Below are positions 7,793 through 16,723 of a DNA stretch of 26,237 bases, piece after piece. The stretch covers positions 1-26,237 of the forward strand of contig JAVVEE010000033.1 in NCBI GenBank assembly GCA_032251315.1. The letters run 5' to 3'. How positions within the stretch are numbered: the stretch's first letter is position 1; every line of letters begins with the position of its first letter. The notes under the pieces were generated by a model. The model searched no databases, was not told the origin of the DNA, and saw only the letters and a program-made list of their open reading frames with translations. This stretch comes from LH-M37 sp032251315 (GTDB lineage Bacteria; Pseudomonadota; Gammaproteobacteria; SZUA-229). A program made the translations under genes and the position numbers.

Positions 7793-7926
7793 TACTATTG
7801 AGTTACATGGAAAGGATACCCTTCAATCAAGACGCGCTGAGAATACATCCGTGTACGCTCGGCAGCAGCATCCCTGCTGCTGACGGTCTTGATTGAAGGG
7901 TATCCTTTCCATGCGTTTTGTTAGTA
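7793..7926 (+). repeat. 134-bp foldback element, copy 1 (upstream of pgm)
   Basis: The element runs from TACTATTGAGTTA to TTTTGTTAGTA. It contains a perfect 28-bp inverted repeat (7806-7833 / 7886-7913) that starts and ends with CATG. Between the arms lie two further hairpins: GCTGAG (7836-7841) / CTCGGC (7858-7863) capped by TACA-TCCG-TGTA, and AGCAGCA (7864-7870) / TGCTGCT (7875-7881) with loop TCCC. Identical copies occur at 17325-17458 and, reversed with two substitutions, at 21734-21867. The outer 5 bp (TACTA/TAGTA) are inverted, with about 8 unmatched bases before the long stem. No reading frame fits inside. It ends 37 bp before the pgm start. It may be a MITE-like mobile element or a leader structure. 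Confidence 0.9.
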
Positions 7927-7963
7927 ACTATTCACCTGCATCCATTTTATTACATTAAAAACT

Positions 7964-9595
7964 ATGACCCATATAAAAACAACACCCTATCCCGGACAGA
8001 AGCCCGGTACCTCCGGACTGCGTAAAAAAGTCACTGATTTTCAACAACCGCATTACCTGGAAAATTTTGCACAGTCAATTTTCAATGTCGCCACCGAACT
8101 GAAAGGCGGACTGCTCATTCTTGGCGGTGATGGTCGTTATTATAATAAGCAGGCTATTCAGGTCATTCTGAAAATGGCAGCCGCCTTCGGGGTCAAGCGA
8201 GTGATGGTGGGCGAGCAGGGCCTGTTATCCACGCCGGCGGTTTCATGCCTGATTCGAAAATACCATGCGGCCGGCGGCATTATTCTTTCGGCCAGCCACA
8301 ACCCGGCCGGGGTGGATGGTGATTTCGGCATTAAGTTCAACATCGCTAATGGTGGCCCGGCACCTACTTCGTTTACCGATGCCGTGTATAAAGTCAGCCG
8401 GAACATCAGTGAATACCAGATTGTGGAGGCTGACGATATTGCGCTCGAGCATCAGCACAGTTGCACAATCGGTGAGATGCAGATCGAGGTGGTTGATCCG
8501 GTACGTGATTATGCAAATCTGATGGAGACGCTGTTTGATTTTGGAAAAATAAAAATGCTTTTCACAACCGGTCGACTGAGCATGTGTTTTGATGCCATGC
8601 ACGCGGTTACCGGTCCCTATGCGCATGAAATATTTGAACACCGGCTGGCCGCCAATGTCGACGCGGTGATCAATGGTGTACCGCTGGAGGATTTTGGTGG
8701 CGGCCATCCTGATCCCAATCTGGCCCACGCGAAAGAGCTGGTCGCCCGACTTTATGCCGGCCCTTCGGCACCGGGACTGGGCGCTGCTTCGGACGGCGAC
8801 GGTGACCGCAACATGATTCTGGGGCGCAACTTTTTCGTGAACCCCAGTGACAGCCTGGCGATCATGACCGCCAACGCCCATCTGCTACCCGGTTACAAGC
8901 AGGGCATTCGCGGCGTTGCCCGCTCACTGCCCACCAGTCGCGCAGTCGACAAGGTGGCGGAGACCATGGGCATCGACTGTTACGAAACCCCCACCGGCTG
9001 GAAATACTTCGGCAACCTGCTCGACGACAAGCGCATAACACTTTGCGGTGAGGAGAGCTTTGGCTCGGGATCGGATCATCTTCGTGAAAAAGATGGTATC
9101 TGGGCGGTGCTGTTCTGGCTTAACCTGATTGCACTTAAGCAGCAGTCGGTGGAAGAGATCACCCGCTCGCACTGGCAGCGCTATGGTCGGCACTACTATA
9201 CCCGGCATGATTATGAAGCGATTGATAGCGACGTCGCCGATGCCCTGATGCAGAACTTGAGAGCACAGGCACCGTCGCTGGCAGGGAATGTATATGACGG
9301 TTACAAAGTTTTATTGTGTGACGACTTCAGCTACACCGACCCGGTCGATGGCAGCGTCACCGAAAATCAGGGCATCCGCATACTGTTTGAAGATGAATCG
9401 CGCATTGTCTTCAGACTCTCCGGCACCGGCACCGAAGGCGCCACTCTGCGCATCTATATTGAAAAGTATGTCACCGATGTGAACCTGCACGACCTGCCCA
9501 CCCAAACCGCATTACTTGAACTGATCGAAATCGCCAACAGCATCGCCGAGATCAAAAGCCGCAGCCGGCGCGAGCAACCGGATGTAATTACCTGA
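7964..9595 (+). CDS. pgm: Phosphoglucomutase, alpha-D-glucose specific
   Basis: The enzyme interconverts glucose-6-phosphate and glucose-1-phosphate through a phosphoserine intermediate, linking the hexose-phosphate pool to glycogen synthesis. The 543-residue product is near the ~546 of the enterobacterial Pgm. It shows the catalytic serine loop SASHNPAG (109-116, S111 phosphorylated), the Mg-binding DGDGDR (277-282), the sugar loop GEESFGSGSDH (362-372) and the phosphate loop RLSGTGTEGATLR (484-496). The N-terminal GTSGLRKKV is also characteristic. No convincing Shine-Dalgarno is visible before the ATG; the preceding sequence is AT-rich, and the 134-bp foldback element ends 37 bp upstream, so it could be part of the mRNA leader. 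It is convergent with glgP. Confidence 0.96.
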   Translation: MTHIKTTPYPGQKPGTSGLRKKVTDFQQPHYLENFAQSIFNVATELKGGLLILGGDGRYYNKQAIQVILKMAAAFGVKRVMVGEQGLLSTPAVSCLIRKYHAAGGIILSASHNPAGVDGDFGIKFNIANGGPAPTSFTDAVYKVSRNISEYQIVEADDIALEHQHSCTIGEMQIEVVDPVRDYANLMETLFDFGKIKMLFTTGRLSMCFDAMHAVTGPYAHEIFEHRLAANVDAVINGVPLEDFGGGHPDPNLAHAKELVARLYAGPSAPGLGAASDGDGDRNMILGRNFFVNPSDSLAIMTANAHLLPGYKQGIRGVARSLPTSRAVDKVAETMGIDCYETPTGWKYFGNLLDDKRITLCGEESFGSGSDHLREKDGIWAVLFWLNLIALKQQSVEEITRSHWQRYGRHYYTRHDYEAIDSDVADALMQNLRAQAPSLAGNVYDGYKVLLCDDFSYTDPVDGSVTENQGIRILFEDESRIVFRLSGTGTEGATLRIYIEKYVTDVNLHDLPTQTALLELIEIANSIAEIKSRSRREQPDVIT

Positions 9596-9669
9596 TTTTG
9601 GTAATAGCGTGAGGGTGGCGTTAATGCGCAGATAGAGAGGGATAAAGCCTGTCCGCAAAAAAATCACCT

Positions 9670-9768
9670 GTAGGTCGGCAAGCCCTTGTCGATGAAATCT
9701 CGAGCAGCGGGAAAATCTGTACGAGCTATGCGTTGTTAAACCATGTCGGGAAAGGCTTCCCGACCTAC
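9670..9768. repeat. GTAGGTCGG...CCGACCTAC repeat (family 2), likely two-way terminator
   Basis: This 99-bp unit begins GTAGGTCGG (9670-9678) and ends with the exact inverse CCGACCTAC (9760-9768). Its right half forms a strong hairpin, GTCGGGAA (9745-9752), loop AGGC, TTCCCGAC (9757-9764), followed by an A-rich stretch. It lies between the convergent pgm and glgP genes, where it could end transcription from both sides. A truncated relative is at 2745-2815. Confidence 0.65.
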
Positions 9769-9785
9769 AAAAACAATATAAAACC

Positions 9786-12260
9786 TTAATCATTAAGCTT
9801 CCAGATATCCCGGTTGTATTCCTGCATGGTTCTGTCGGTGGAGAAATGACCGCTGCAGGCGGTGTTGTGGATGCTCATTCTAGTCCATGCGTCATGGTCT
9901 TTATAAGCCGCGGAGGCTTTTTTCTGCGCTTCGATATAACTTCTGAAATCGGCCAGTGTTAACCAGGGGTCATGCGGATTAATTAATGAGGCGATGATTT
10001 CATCAAAGATGCCGTATTCAAAGCTATTGAAATGGCCGCAGTCGAGCAGATGAAAGACCCGTTTGAGGTCGTTGTCCTGTTCAATCAGGCCGGCCGGGTC
10101 ATAATTGTTTCGTTGTACGCTGACTTCTTCCGCGGTTAAACCGAACAGGAAGAAGTTGTCTTCGCCTACCGCGTCAATAATTTCGATGTTGGCGCCGTCG
10201 TAGGTGCCGATGGTCAGTGCGCCGTTCATCATAAATTTCATGTTGCCCGTGCCTGAGGCTTCCTTGCCTGCGGTTGAGGTTTGCTCGGACAGGTCGGTGC
10301 CGGGGCAGATAACCTGCATTTTGGAGACGCCGTAATTAGGCATGAAGGCCAGTTTTAATTTATTGCCGATCTCGTCATCGGTATTAATCACTTCGGCGAC
10401 GTTGTTAATTAATTTAATGATGGATTTGGCCAGACGATAACCCGGTGCAGCTTTGCCGCCGATGAGCACGCAGCGGTTGGTCCAGTTATCGGTGTCTCCG
10501 CGTTTAATACGATCATACAGATGAATAACATGCAGTACATTCAGCAGCTGCCTTTTGTATTCATGAATGCGCTTTACCTGCACATCAAACAGCGAACTCA
10601 CTTCAAAGTCTATACCACACTCTTTTTTCACCAGTTCGGCCAGTCTTTTCTTGTTTTCAGTTTTTATTTCTGACCAGCGCATTGCAAATGCCTGATCACC
10701 CGCATAGCTTTTTAATTGGGCAATGTTTTCAAAGCTTCTGATCCATTCGTCACCCAGATTCTCTGTGATCAGCTGGCTCATCAATGGATTTGAATAGGCC
10801 ACCCAACGTCGCGGTGTGACGCCATTGGTCTTGTTGTTAAATTTCTCCGGCCAGAGCTCATAAAAATCTTTAAACAGCCCCTCGGTAAGCAGGCGTGAGT
10901 GCAGTGCCGCTACGCCATTGACCGAAAAGCTGCCGACGATGGCGAGGTAGGCCATGCGCACATATTTCACCTCGCCTTCTTCAATAATGGACATCCGGCG
11001 TTGTCTCTCGACACGTCCGGGCCATTTCTTGATGACCTGATCAAGAAAGCGTACGTTAATTTCATAAATAATCTGCAACAAACGCGGCAGCAGTTTTTCA
11101 AACATGGCTACCGGCCACTTTTCCAGCGCTTCCGGCAGCAGGGTATGGTTGGTATAGGCCATGGTCTGAGTGGTTATGTTCCAGGCGTCATTCCAGGACA
11201 TATATTTTTCATCAATGAGCAGGCGCATTAATTCTGCAACGGCAATGGATGGATGGGTATCATTCAATTGAAAAACATTTTGCCGTGCGAAGTTGCTGAA
11301 GTCTTTACCTTCATTGATGTGCCACATTCTGAAAACATCCTGCAAACTGGCAGAGGCTAAAAAGTACTGCTGTTTTAAACGCAGCTCCTTACCACTTTCA
11401 CTGGCATCATTGGGATAGAGCACCATGGTAATGTGCTCTGCATCATTCTTGGCTTCAACGGCTTCTGAATAACTGCCTGCGTTGAAATCTTCCAGACTGA
11501 AAACATTGGTGGCGCTGGCTTTCCACAGGCGCAGGGTATTGACGGTGTCGTTTTTATAGCCGGAGATGGGCACATCGTAGGGAATCGCCAGAATATCATC
11601 GGTGTCCGTCCAGACCGTGTGGGGTTTGCGATGGCCGTTGCGCACCCATTCCAGGTGCCCGCCAAACTTGATGACCTGGGTAAACTCGGGTCGCTCGAGC
11701 TCCCAGGGGTTGCCGTCTCGGAGCCAGTGATCAGCTTCTTCAATCTGATAACCATTTTCTATTTTCTGACTAAACATGCCGTACTCGTAGCGAATGCCAT
11801 AGCCGATAACCGGTAGTTTCAGGGTGGCGCAGCTGTCCATGAAACAGGCGGCGAGACGGCCCAGGCCACCGTTGCCCAATCCGGCATCCCGTTCCTGACT
11901 AATAACCTCTTCCAGTTCCAGTGCAAACTTGTTCATGGCTGCTCTGGTTTCGCTTTCGATATCCATATTGAGGAGGTGATTGCCTAATGAACGCCCGATC
12001 AAAAACTCCAGCGACATGTAGTGGGCTTTTTTGAGCCCCTTCTTTTCATAACTGATCCAGGTGTTGCGCCAGTCGGTGATAATGCGATCACGCAAAGTCA
12101 GCGCCAGGGCTTCGTAGAGGTAGTGCGGTACGCAGCCGACATAACGGCCCAGATGGCGTGTCAAATACCGCTCAAAATCCTGTGCCAGCGCTTCGCTGTC
12201 GCTGGGTAATTTTGCTATCTGGGGTAATTTGATACTGCACTCTGCTCTTTGATTGGACAT
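9786..12260 (-). CDS. glgP: Glycogen/starch/alpha-glucan phosphorylase
   Basis: The enzyme releases glucose-1-phosphate from the non-reducing ends of alpha-1,4-glucans using phosphate and pyridoxal phosphate. The 824-residue product fits the family (about 815-830). Segments seen include EKKGLKKAHYMSLEFLIGR (72-90), AGLGNGGLGRLAACF (126-140), QLNDTHPSIA (331-340), KRIHEYKRQ (563-571) and the PLP site EASGTGNMKFMMNGA (667-681), where K675 should carry the cofactor. The start at 12260 has an AAAGGT site about 8 nt upstream that overlaps the malQ tail. It is the last gene of the glgC-GH57-malQ-glgP operon, 4 bp after malQ. MalQ supplies longer linear glucans for it to attack. Confidence 0.97.
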   Translation of the reverse strand: MSNQRAECSIKLPQIAKLPSDSEALAQDFERYLTRHLGRYVGCVPHYLYEALALTLRDRIITDWRNTWISYEKKGLKKAHYMSLEFLIGRSLGNHLLNMDIESETRAAMNKFALELEEVISQERDAGLGNGGLGRLAACFMDSCATLKLPVIGYGIRYEYGMFSQKIENGYQIEEADHWLRDGNPWELERPEFTQVIKFGGHLEWVRNGHRKPHTVWTDTDDILAIPYDVPISGYKNDTVNTLRLWKASATNVFSLEDFNAGSYSEAVEAKNDAEHITMVLYPNDASESGKELRLKQQYFLASASLQDVFRMWHINEGKDFSNFARQNVFQLNDTHPSIAVAELMRLLIDEKYMSWNDAWNITTQTMAYTNHTLLPEALEKWPVAMFEKLLPRLLQIIYEINVRFLDQVIKKWPGRVERQRRMSIIEEGEVKYVRMAYLAIVGSFSVNGVAALHSRLLTEGLFKDFYELWPEKFNNKTNGVTPRRWVAYSNPLMSQLITENLGDEWIRSFENIAQLKSYAGDQAFAMRWSEIKTENKKRLAELVKKECGIDFEVSSLFDVQVKRIHEYKRQLLNVLHVIHLYDRIKRGDTDNWTNRCVLIGGKAAPGYRLAKSIIKLINNVAEVINTDDEIGNKLKLAFMPNYGVSKMQVICPGTDLSEQTSTAGKEASGTGNMKFMMNGALTIGTYDGANIEIIDAVGEDNFFLFGLTAEEVSVQRNNYDPAGLIEQDNDLKRVFHLLDCGHFNSFEYGIFDEIIASLINPHDPWLTLADFRSYIEAQKKASAAYKDHDAWTRMSIHNTACSGHFSTDRTMQEYNRDIWKLND

Positions 12261-12264
12261 AATT

Positions 12265-13758
12265 TTACCTTTGATATAACTTTATTAAGCGCGATAACTC
12301 TTTAATCAGCTCCGGTTTCATTACGGCTGTGTCCAGCCGCCAGTGCCAGTTATTGCCGACGGTGCCCGGTGAGTTCATACGTGCCGATGAGTTCAGCATA
12401 AGCAGATCCTGCATGGGAAGCACCGCTAAAAATGAAACGGAGGCCATGGCCAGGCGCATCATTATCCATACCGCCTGCTCGGCCGACTCGATCTTCTGGC
12501 CGGTGTAGTCTTCAAAATAGGCCTTATTATAGTTGCTTTTGTCATTGAACCATCCCAGCGTGGTGTCATTATCATGGGTGCCGGTATAGATGAGGGCATT
12601 CACCTCATGACGGTGCGGCAGGTGGGGGTTGTTATTATTACCGTCAAAAGCAAATTGCAGAACTTTCATGCCCGGCAGATTGAATGACTCTTTCAACTCG
12701 ATCACTTCATCGGTAATCAGGCCCAGATCTTCTGCTACCAACGGCAGACGATGGAAGACTTCAAACAGGGCCTGCAACAACTCCCGACCCGGGACTTCGA
12801 CCCAGCTGCCGTTTACCGCGGTTTCATCTTCAGCGGGAATTTGCCAGCAGGCCTGCAGGCCACGAAAATGGTCGATGCGGATCATGTCGAACAGTTCCAG
12901 CTGGGTATCGAAACGCGCTTTCCACCAGCTAAAGTTGGTGGCCTGCATGTGCTTCCAGTTATACAGCGGATTGCCCCAGCGCTGCCCGGTCTCCGAAAAA
13001 GCATCGGGCGGTACGCCTGCAACAAAATCCATATCGCCGTCTTCATTCATCAGGAAGTTTTCTCTTTGCGCCCAGACATCGGCGCTGTCTGTCGCCACGA
13101 ATATGGGCATATCGCCGAACAGTTCGACTTCATGCTTTTTTGCATAACTGCGCAGTTCGTGCCACTGGCTGAAAAAAATAAACTGCTCAAAGATGGTCTG
13201 TTTAATCGTTGACTGTAACTGCTCACGGACATGATCCAGTGCCGATTTTTCGCGATGGCGCACCGCTGCGGGCCATTCATACCAGGGCTGATTGTGATGG
13301 CGATTTTTCAACGCCATGAACAGTGCGTAATCGTCCAGCCAGCGCTCATGTTTCCGGCTGAATTCTGCGACTTGATGCGACCAGAGTTCATCATTTTTCT
13401 GATAAAAGTTTTCCGCCGCCTGGCGCAGGCAGTTTAGGCGGTAGCCGTCATCGGTTTCGGTTGCGGCTATTTTTTTACGATCCAGCCAGCCTTTGTCTTC
13501 CAGCCAGTCGAGACTGATAAGCAGCGGATTGCCCGCATGGGTAGAAAGACACTGGTAGGGGGATTTGTCATTATGGGTTGGCCCCAGCGGCAGCATCTGC
13601 CAGACTTTGAAGCCGCAGGCATGGAGAAATTCGATAAAGCGATAGGCCTGATGCCCAAGGTCACCGTTGCCCGGTGATTCGGGCAGTGAGGTGGGGTGCA
13701 GTAACACGCCGGCACGGCGCTGCCTGTTGAGGGTATCGATTCCGGCGTGCTGCGCCAT
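12265..13758 (-). CDS. malQ: 4-alpha-glucanotransferase (amylomaltase, GH77)
   Basis: The enzyme transfers alpha-1,4-glucan segments between maltodextrins, producing glucose and longer chains that glycogen phosphorylase can use. The 497-residue product matches the short bacterial GH77 form (~500) rather than the ~690-residue enterobacterial one. Catalytic residues can be placed: nucleophile D296 in RIDHFRG, acid/base E343 in VAEDLG and D396 in TGTHDNDTT. The N-terminus RRAGVLLHPTSLPESPGNGDLG (15-36) and the segment GDMPIFVATDSADVWA (215-230) are typical. It starts 3 bp after the GH57 stop and ends 4 bp before glgP, so it is translated within one operon. Its ribosome-binding site is weak, which suggests translational coupling. 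Confidence 0.96.
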   Translation of the reverse strand: MAQHAGIDTLNRQRRAGVLLHPTSLPESPGNGDLGHQAYRFIEFLHACGFKVWQMLPLGPTHNDKSPYQCLSTHAGNPLLISLDWLEDKGWLDRKKIAATETDDGYRLNCLRQAAENFYQKNDELWSHQVAEFSRKHERWLDDYALFMALKNRHHNQPWYEWPAAVRHREKSALDHVREQLQSTIKQTIFEQFIFFSQWHELRSYAKKHEVELFGDMPIFVATDSADVWAQRENFLMNEDGDMDFVAGVPPDAFSETGQRWGNPLYNWKHMQATNFSWWKARFDTQLELFDMIRIDHFRGLQACWQIPAEDETAVNGSWVEVPGRELLQALFEVFHRLPLVAEDLGLITDEVIELKESFNLPGMKVLQFAFDGNNNNPHLPHRHEVNALIYTGTHDNDTTLGWFNDKSNYNKAYFEDYTGQKIESAEQAVWIMMRLAMASVSFLAVLPMQDLLMLNSSARMNSPGTVGNNWHWRLDTAVMKPELIKELSRLIKLYQR

Positions 13759-13761
13759 CGT

Positions 13762-15471
13762 CTATTGCCGCTGTCCGGGTAGCATTGCGCCGCCCATGAC
13801 AGGATGGCCCGAGCCAAAAGAAAACGCCTGTGACAGATAGTCCGGCACTTCCACATTCAGCATTTGGTAGAGGTTGCTGAGATGCAGGCGGAACTGCTCA
13901 TCGAAGGCGGCGACCGATTCGGCAGAGTTGTATTCGCCAAACCACCAGAACCAGTCCGAACTTTCACAGGTAGCCAGCTGCATATTGATGGCCTGCACCC
14001 GTTCACTGGATAAATCGCCCTCGCTCATTACCCGGTCATACACTTTTTTGGCGTCGACCAGCATGTCCCAGGCGCGGTTTTTATCGCGGTCTCCGATCCA
14101 GGTGGAAAAGCTGCCATAGACCCAGCTACCTGCCGTGATTTCATTCAGCGGTTTTCTAACTTCGCTGGTTTCCAGATATTCACTGTAGGTGGTCATTTTG
14201 AGGCCGTCATGCTGTGACAGTTTTTCGTACAGGGCATTGATAAAGTGGTAACCGTTTTCCGGATAATATTCCCAGGCGTTTTCGCCATCGAGAATAATGG
14301 AGACCACGGCTCCGGCTTTATCGGTACAGGTCTCGGCAATTTTTTCCAGATGATGAACCAGGTTGGCAACAGCGTCATCGGCGTGCCAATCGGAATAATG
14401 GAACCCTATGGAATCCGATAGGCCGTCATCCCGGAAAAAACACGCCGCTTCGGTATGGCGATAACGATAGGCCTGATGAATGCATTTGTCCGGAAGCACG
14501 GCCGATTTATGCAGCGAATTGCGCAAAACCGTTTCGCCGCTCGCCAGCCATTTAATGCCCATCTGCGACATCATCTCAACGGTTTCTGCACTGATGCTGC
14601 CTTCGGAGGGCCAGCATCCTCGAGGCTCGAATCCAAAGTAGTGCTCGAATACCGCCATGCCTTTTTCCATGTGCCAGCGACTTCTTTCCAGCCCCCCGGG
14701 ATATTCGTCTGCCAGCGGCAGCTTGATGTCGGGTACGGCCTGTCGAGCGGATTTAATGTCCAGCAGCAGCGGTATAATCGGATGGGCATAGGGGGTCATC
14801 GACAATTCGACCCTTCCGGTCTCCGCCAGCGCCCTGTAACGTCCTATTACCCCGCTGATAAGATCATTAATAACCTCTACCAGCATTTTTCGGTCATACA
14901 GTGAGTAATACTGCTGTTTCGCCATGAGTGCTTTAATGCGCTCATCGGTTTTGCGCACCGTCTCGGCGATCCACGCCAGATGATACCAGACCAGCAAATC
15001 GGCAAAGAAATGTTCTGAGTAATAGCGCAGCACCTCCGGATTTTTCAGTGCCGACCTCGCCATTTTGGCCAGTGTTTTGAATGCAGGGAAGCGGTTTATC
15101 AGTCGCTCCTGATTGGCGCGCAGACAGGATTTAAGAATATGAATGCGGCTTTCCTTGTTAAGTGACATTACCGGTTCAGCCAGTGCCGATAACAGCGGGT
15201 CTCTTAATGCCTTGCCGTGGTTCAGATAGCCCTCCAGTTGTTGCGCATAATCATCGATTTGTTCCAGCAGTACCGGCGCGAAGTTGATTACTGCTCTCGC
15301 GGCCTTGTTGTTCTCAATATGCGCTACCATTTCAACGTAGTCTTTTATGGCGTGCAGATAGGTCCAGGGCAAATGATATTCGCCATTACGCAGATCGCGA
15401 TATTCAGGCTGATGCATGTGCCAGTAGATGACTACATTAAGCGGCGATGTAGTTGTAGCTTTACCGGACAT
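13762..15471 (-). CDS. Glycoside hydrolase family 57 alpha-glucan enzyme
   Basis: This is a GH57-type retaining enzyme acting on alpha-glucans. The 569-residue product starts with the GH57 region-1 motif VVIYWHMHQPEYRD (13-26). Further signatures are ELSMTPYAHPIIPLL (222-236), GCWPSEGSIS (285-294) with E290 as probable nucleophile, and ILDGENAWEYY (393-403) with D395 as probable acid/base. GH57 contains amylases, 4-alpha-glucanotransferases, branching enzymes and amylopullulanases, and the sequence alone does not say which this is. It overlaps the glgC end by 11 bp and precedes malQ by 3 bp, so it belongs to the glycogen operon. Since glgB supplies a GH13 branching enzyme nearby and no glgX is present, a hydrolytic or debranching role is plausible but inferred. 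Confidence 0.9.
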   Translation of the reverse strand: MSGKATTTSPLNVVIYWHMHQPEYRDLRNGEYHLPWTYLHAIKDYVEMVAHIENNKAARAVINFAPVLLEQIDDYAQQLEGYLNHGKALRDPLLSALAEPVMSLNKESRIHILKSCLRANQERLINRFPAFKTLAKMARSALKNPEVLRYYSEHFFADLLVWYHLAWIAETVRKTDERIKALMAKQQYYSLYDRKMLVEVINDLISGVIGRYRALAETGRVELSMTPYAHPIIPLLLDIKSARQAVPDIKLPLADEYPGGLERSRWHMEKGMAVFEHYFGFEPRGCWPSEGSISAETVEMMSQMGIKWLASGETVLRNSLHKSAVLPDKCIHQAYRYRHTEAACFFRDDGLSDSIGFHYSDWHADDAVANLVHHLEKIAETCTDKAGAVVSIILDGENAWEYYPENGYHFINALYEKLSQHDGLKMTTYSEYLETSEVRKPLNEITAGSWVYGSFSTWIGDRDKNRAWDMLVDAKKVYDRVMSEGDLSSERVQAINMQLATCESSDWFWWFGEYNSAESVAAFDEQFRLHLSNLYQMLNVEVPDYLSQAFSFGSGHPVMGGAMLPGQRQ

Positions 15472-16723
15472 AGTGAATCGCTTGTCCTAGCATATCGGGC
15501 GTAACCAGAACCACACCATTGGGGGAGACGTAAAAGCGTTTATTATCTTCCTCTTCATCTTCACCGATAATCATTCCATCAGGAATGATGCAGCCTTTAT
15601 CTACAATGGCATGGAAGATTCGACAGTTTTTACCGATAGTGACATCCGGTAAAATCACAGAGGAGTCTATGTGGGTGTAGCTATCAACAGTTACATTGGA
15701 AAACAGCAGCGAATGCCGAACCTCCGCGCCCGAGATAATGCAGCCGCCCGAGACCATCGAGTCCACCGCCATGCCTCTTCTGTCAGCATCATTAAAAATA
15801 AATTTGGCGGGCGGCGCCTGCTCCTGATGCGTCCAGATAGGCCATTCATTATCATACAGATTAAGTTCAGGGGTGATGCCGATCAGTTCCAGGTTTGCCT
15901 CCCAGAAGGCATCCACTGTGCCGACATCGCGCCAATAGGCGCCCTTGTCGCCATCGGTAAATGGAAAAGCATATACCGAATAATGGTCAATCGCATAGGG
16001 AATAATGTCTTTGCCGAAATCGCGTTTGGAATTGGGCGTATCAGCGTCGCGAATAAGTAATTCAAATAAGAGATCCTTGTTGAAAACATAAATCCCCATT
16101 GAGCATAAACATTCATCTTCGCTGCCGGGCATCGGCTTTGGGTGCTCTGGTTTTTCATCGAAGTCACGAACCCTTAATTCATCATCTACCGTCATGATGC
16201 CGAAAGCCGAGGCTTTTTCTATTGGCACTTCAATACAACCTACCGTTACATCGGCGTTATTCTCAACATGGTCTGCCAGCATGGCGCCATAATCCATCTT
16301 ATAGATATGGTCGCCGGCGAGTATCAGAACAAACTCAGGGGAATGAGCGCGAATAATATCCAGATTCTGAAATATTGAATCTGCGGTGCCTGCATACCAG
16401 CTGGACTCGATGCGTTGTTGGGCGGGCAGCAGCTCTACAAACTCGCCGAATTCACCGCGCAAATAACCCCATCCTCGCTGAATATGCAAGTTCAATGAGT
16501 GGGATTTATACTGGGTGAGCACGCCGATTCGACGTATGCCCGAATTAATGCAGTTTGAAAGCGGGAAATCGATAATCCGAAACTTTCCGCCAAATGGAAC
16601 GGCGGGTTTTGCCCGCCATTCGGTCAGCTGTTTTAAGCGTTCACCGCGCCCGCCTGCCATAATTAAAGCCAGGGTATTTCTGGCCAGAATACTAATAAAC
16701 CGTGGGGATTTTTGTGCAGTCAT
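15461..16723 (-). CDS. glgC: Glucose-1-phosphate adenylyltransferase (ADP-glucose pyrophosphorylase)
   Basis: The enzyme makes ADP-glucose from glucose-1-phosphate and ATP, the committed and allosterically controlled step of bacterial glycogen synthesis. The 420-residue product matches GlgC (~420-430). It shows the nucleotide loop LALIMAGGRGERL (18-30), the segment KPAVPFGGKFRIIDFPLSN (39-57), GTADSIFQN (112-120) and AGDHIYKMDY (136-145), which contains the catalytic Asp. The C-terminal part carries the left-handed beta-helix repeats (GGCIISGAEV, SSVILPDVTIGKNC). The start at 16723 has AAAGGAG 10 nt upstream. A TATAAA about 30 bp further upstream could be a -10 element but lacks a good -35. 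It is first in the operon with GH57, malQ and glgP, so synthesis and breakdown enzymes are co-transcribed. Confidence 0.97.
   Translation of the reverse strand: MTAQKSPRFISILARNTLALIMAGGRGERLKQLTEWRAKPAVPFGGKFRIIDFPLSNCINSGIRRIGVLTQYKSHSLNLHIQRGWGYLRGEFGEFVELLPAQQRIESSWYAGTADSIFQNLDIIRAHSPEFVLILAGDHIYKMDYGAMLADHVENNADVTVGCIEVPIEKASAFGIMTVDDELRVRDFDEKPEHPKPMPGSEDECLCSMGIYVFNKDLLFELLIRDADTPNSKRDFGKDIIPYAIDHYSVYAFPFTDGDKGAYWRDVGTVDAFWEANLELIGITPELNLYDNEWPIWTHQEQAPPAKFIFNDADRRGMAVDSMVSGGCIISGAEVRHSLLFSNVTVDSYTHIDSSVILPDVTIGKNCRIFHAIVDKGCIIPDGMIIGEDEEEDNKRFYVSPNGVVLVTPDMLGQAIHYVR

Noticed and set aside
7687..7896. 69-codon plus-strand frame before pgm
   Set aside because: It runs into the foldback element, lacks a ribosome-binding site and has no recognisable protein features.
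7793..7926. The 134-bp element as an integron attC site
   Set aside because: Length and foldback shape are similar, but the ends do not give the paired RYYYAAC and GTTRRRY core sites, the 28-bp stem is perfect rather than bulged, and no cassette array or integrase is present.
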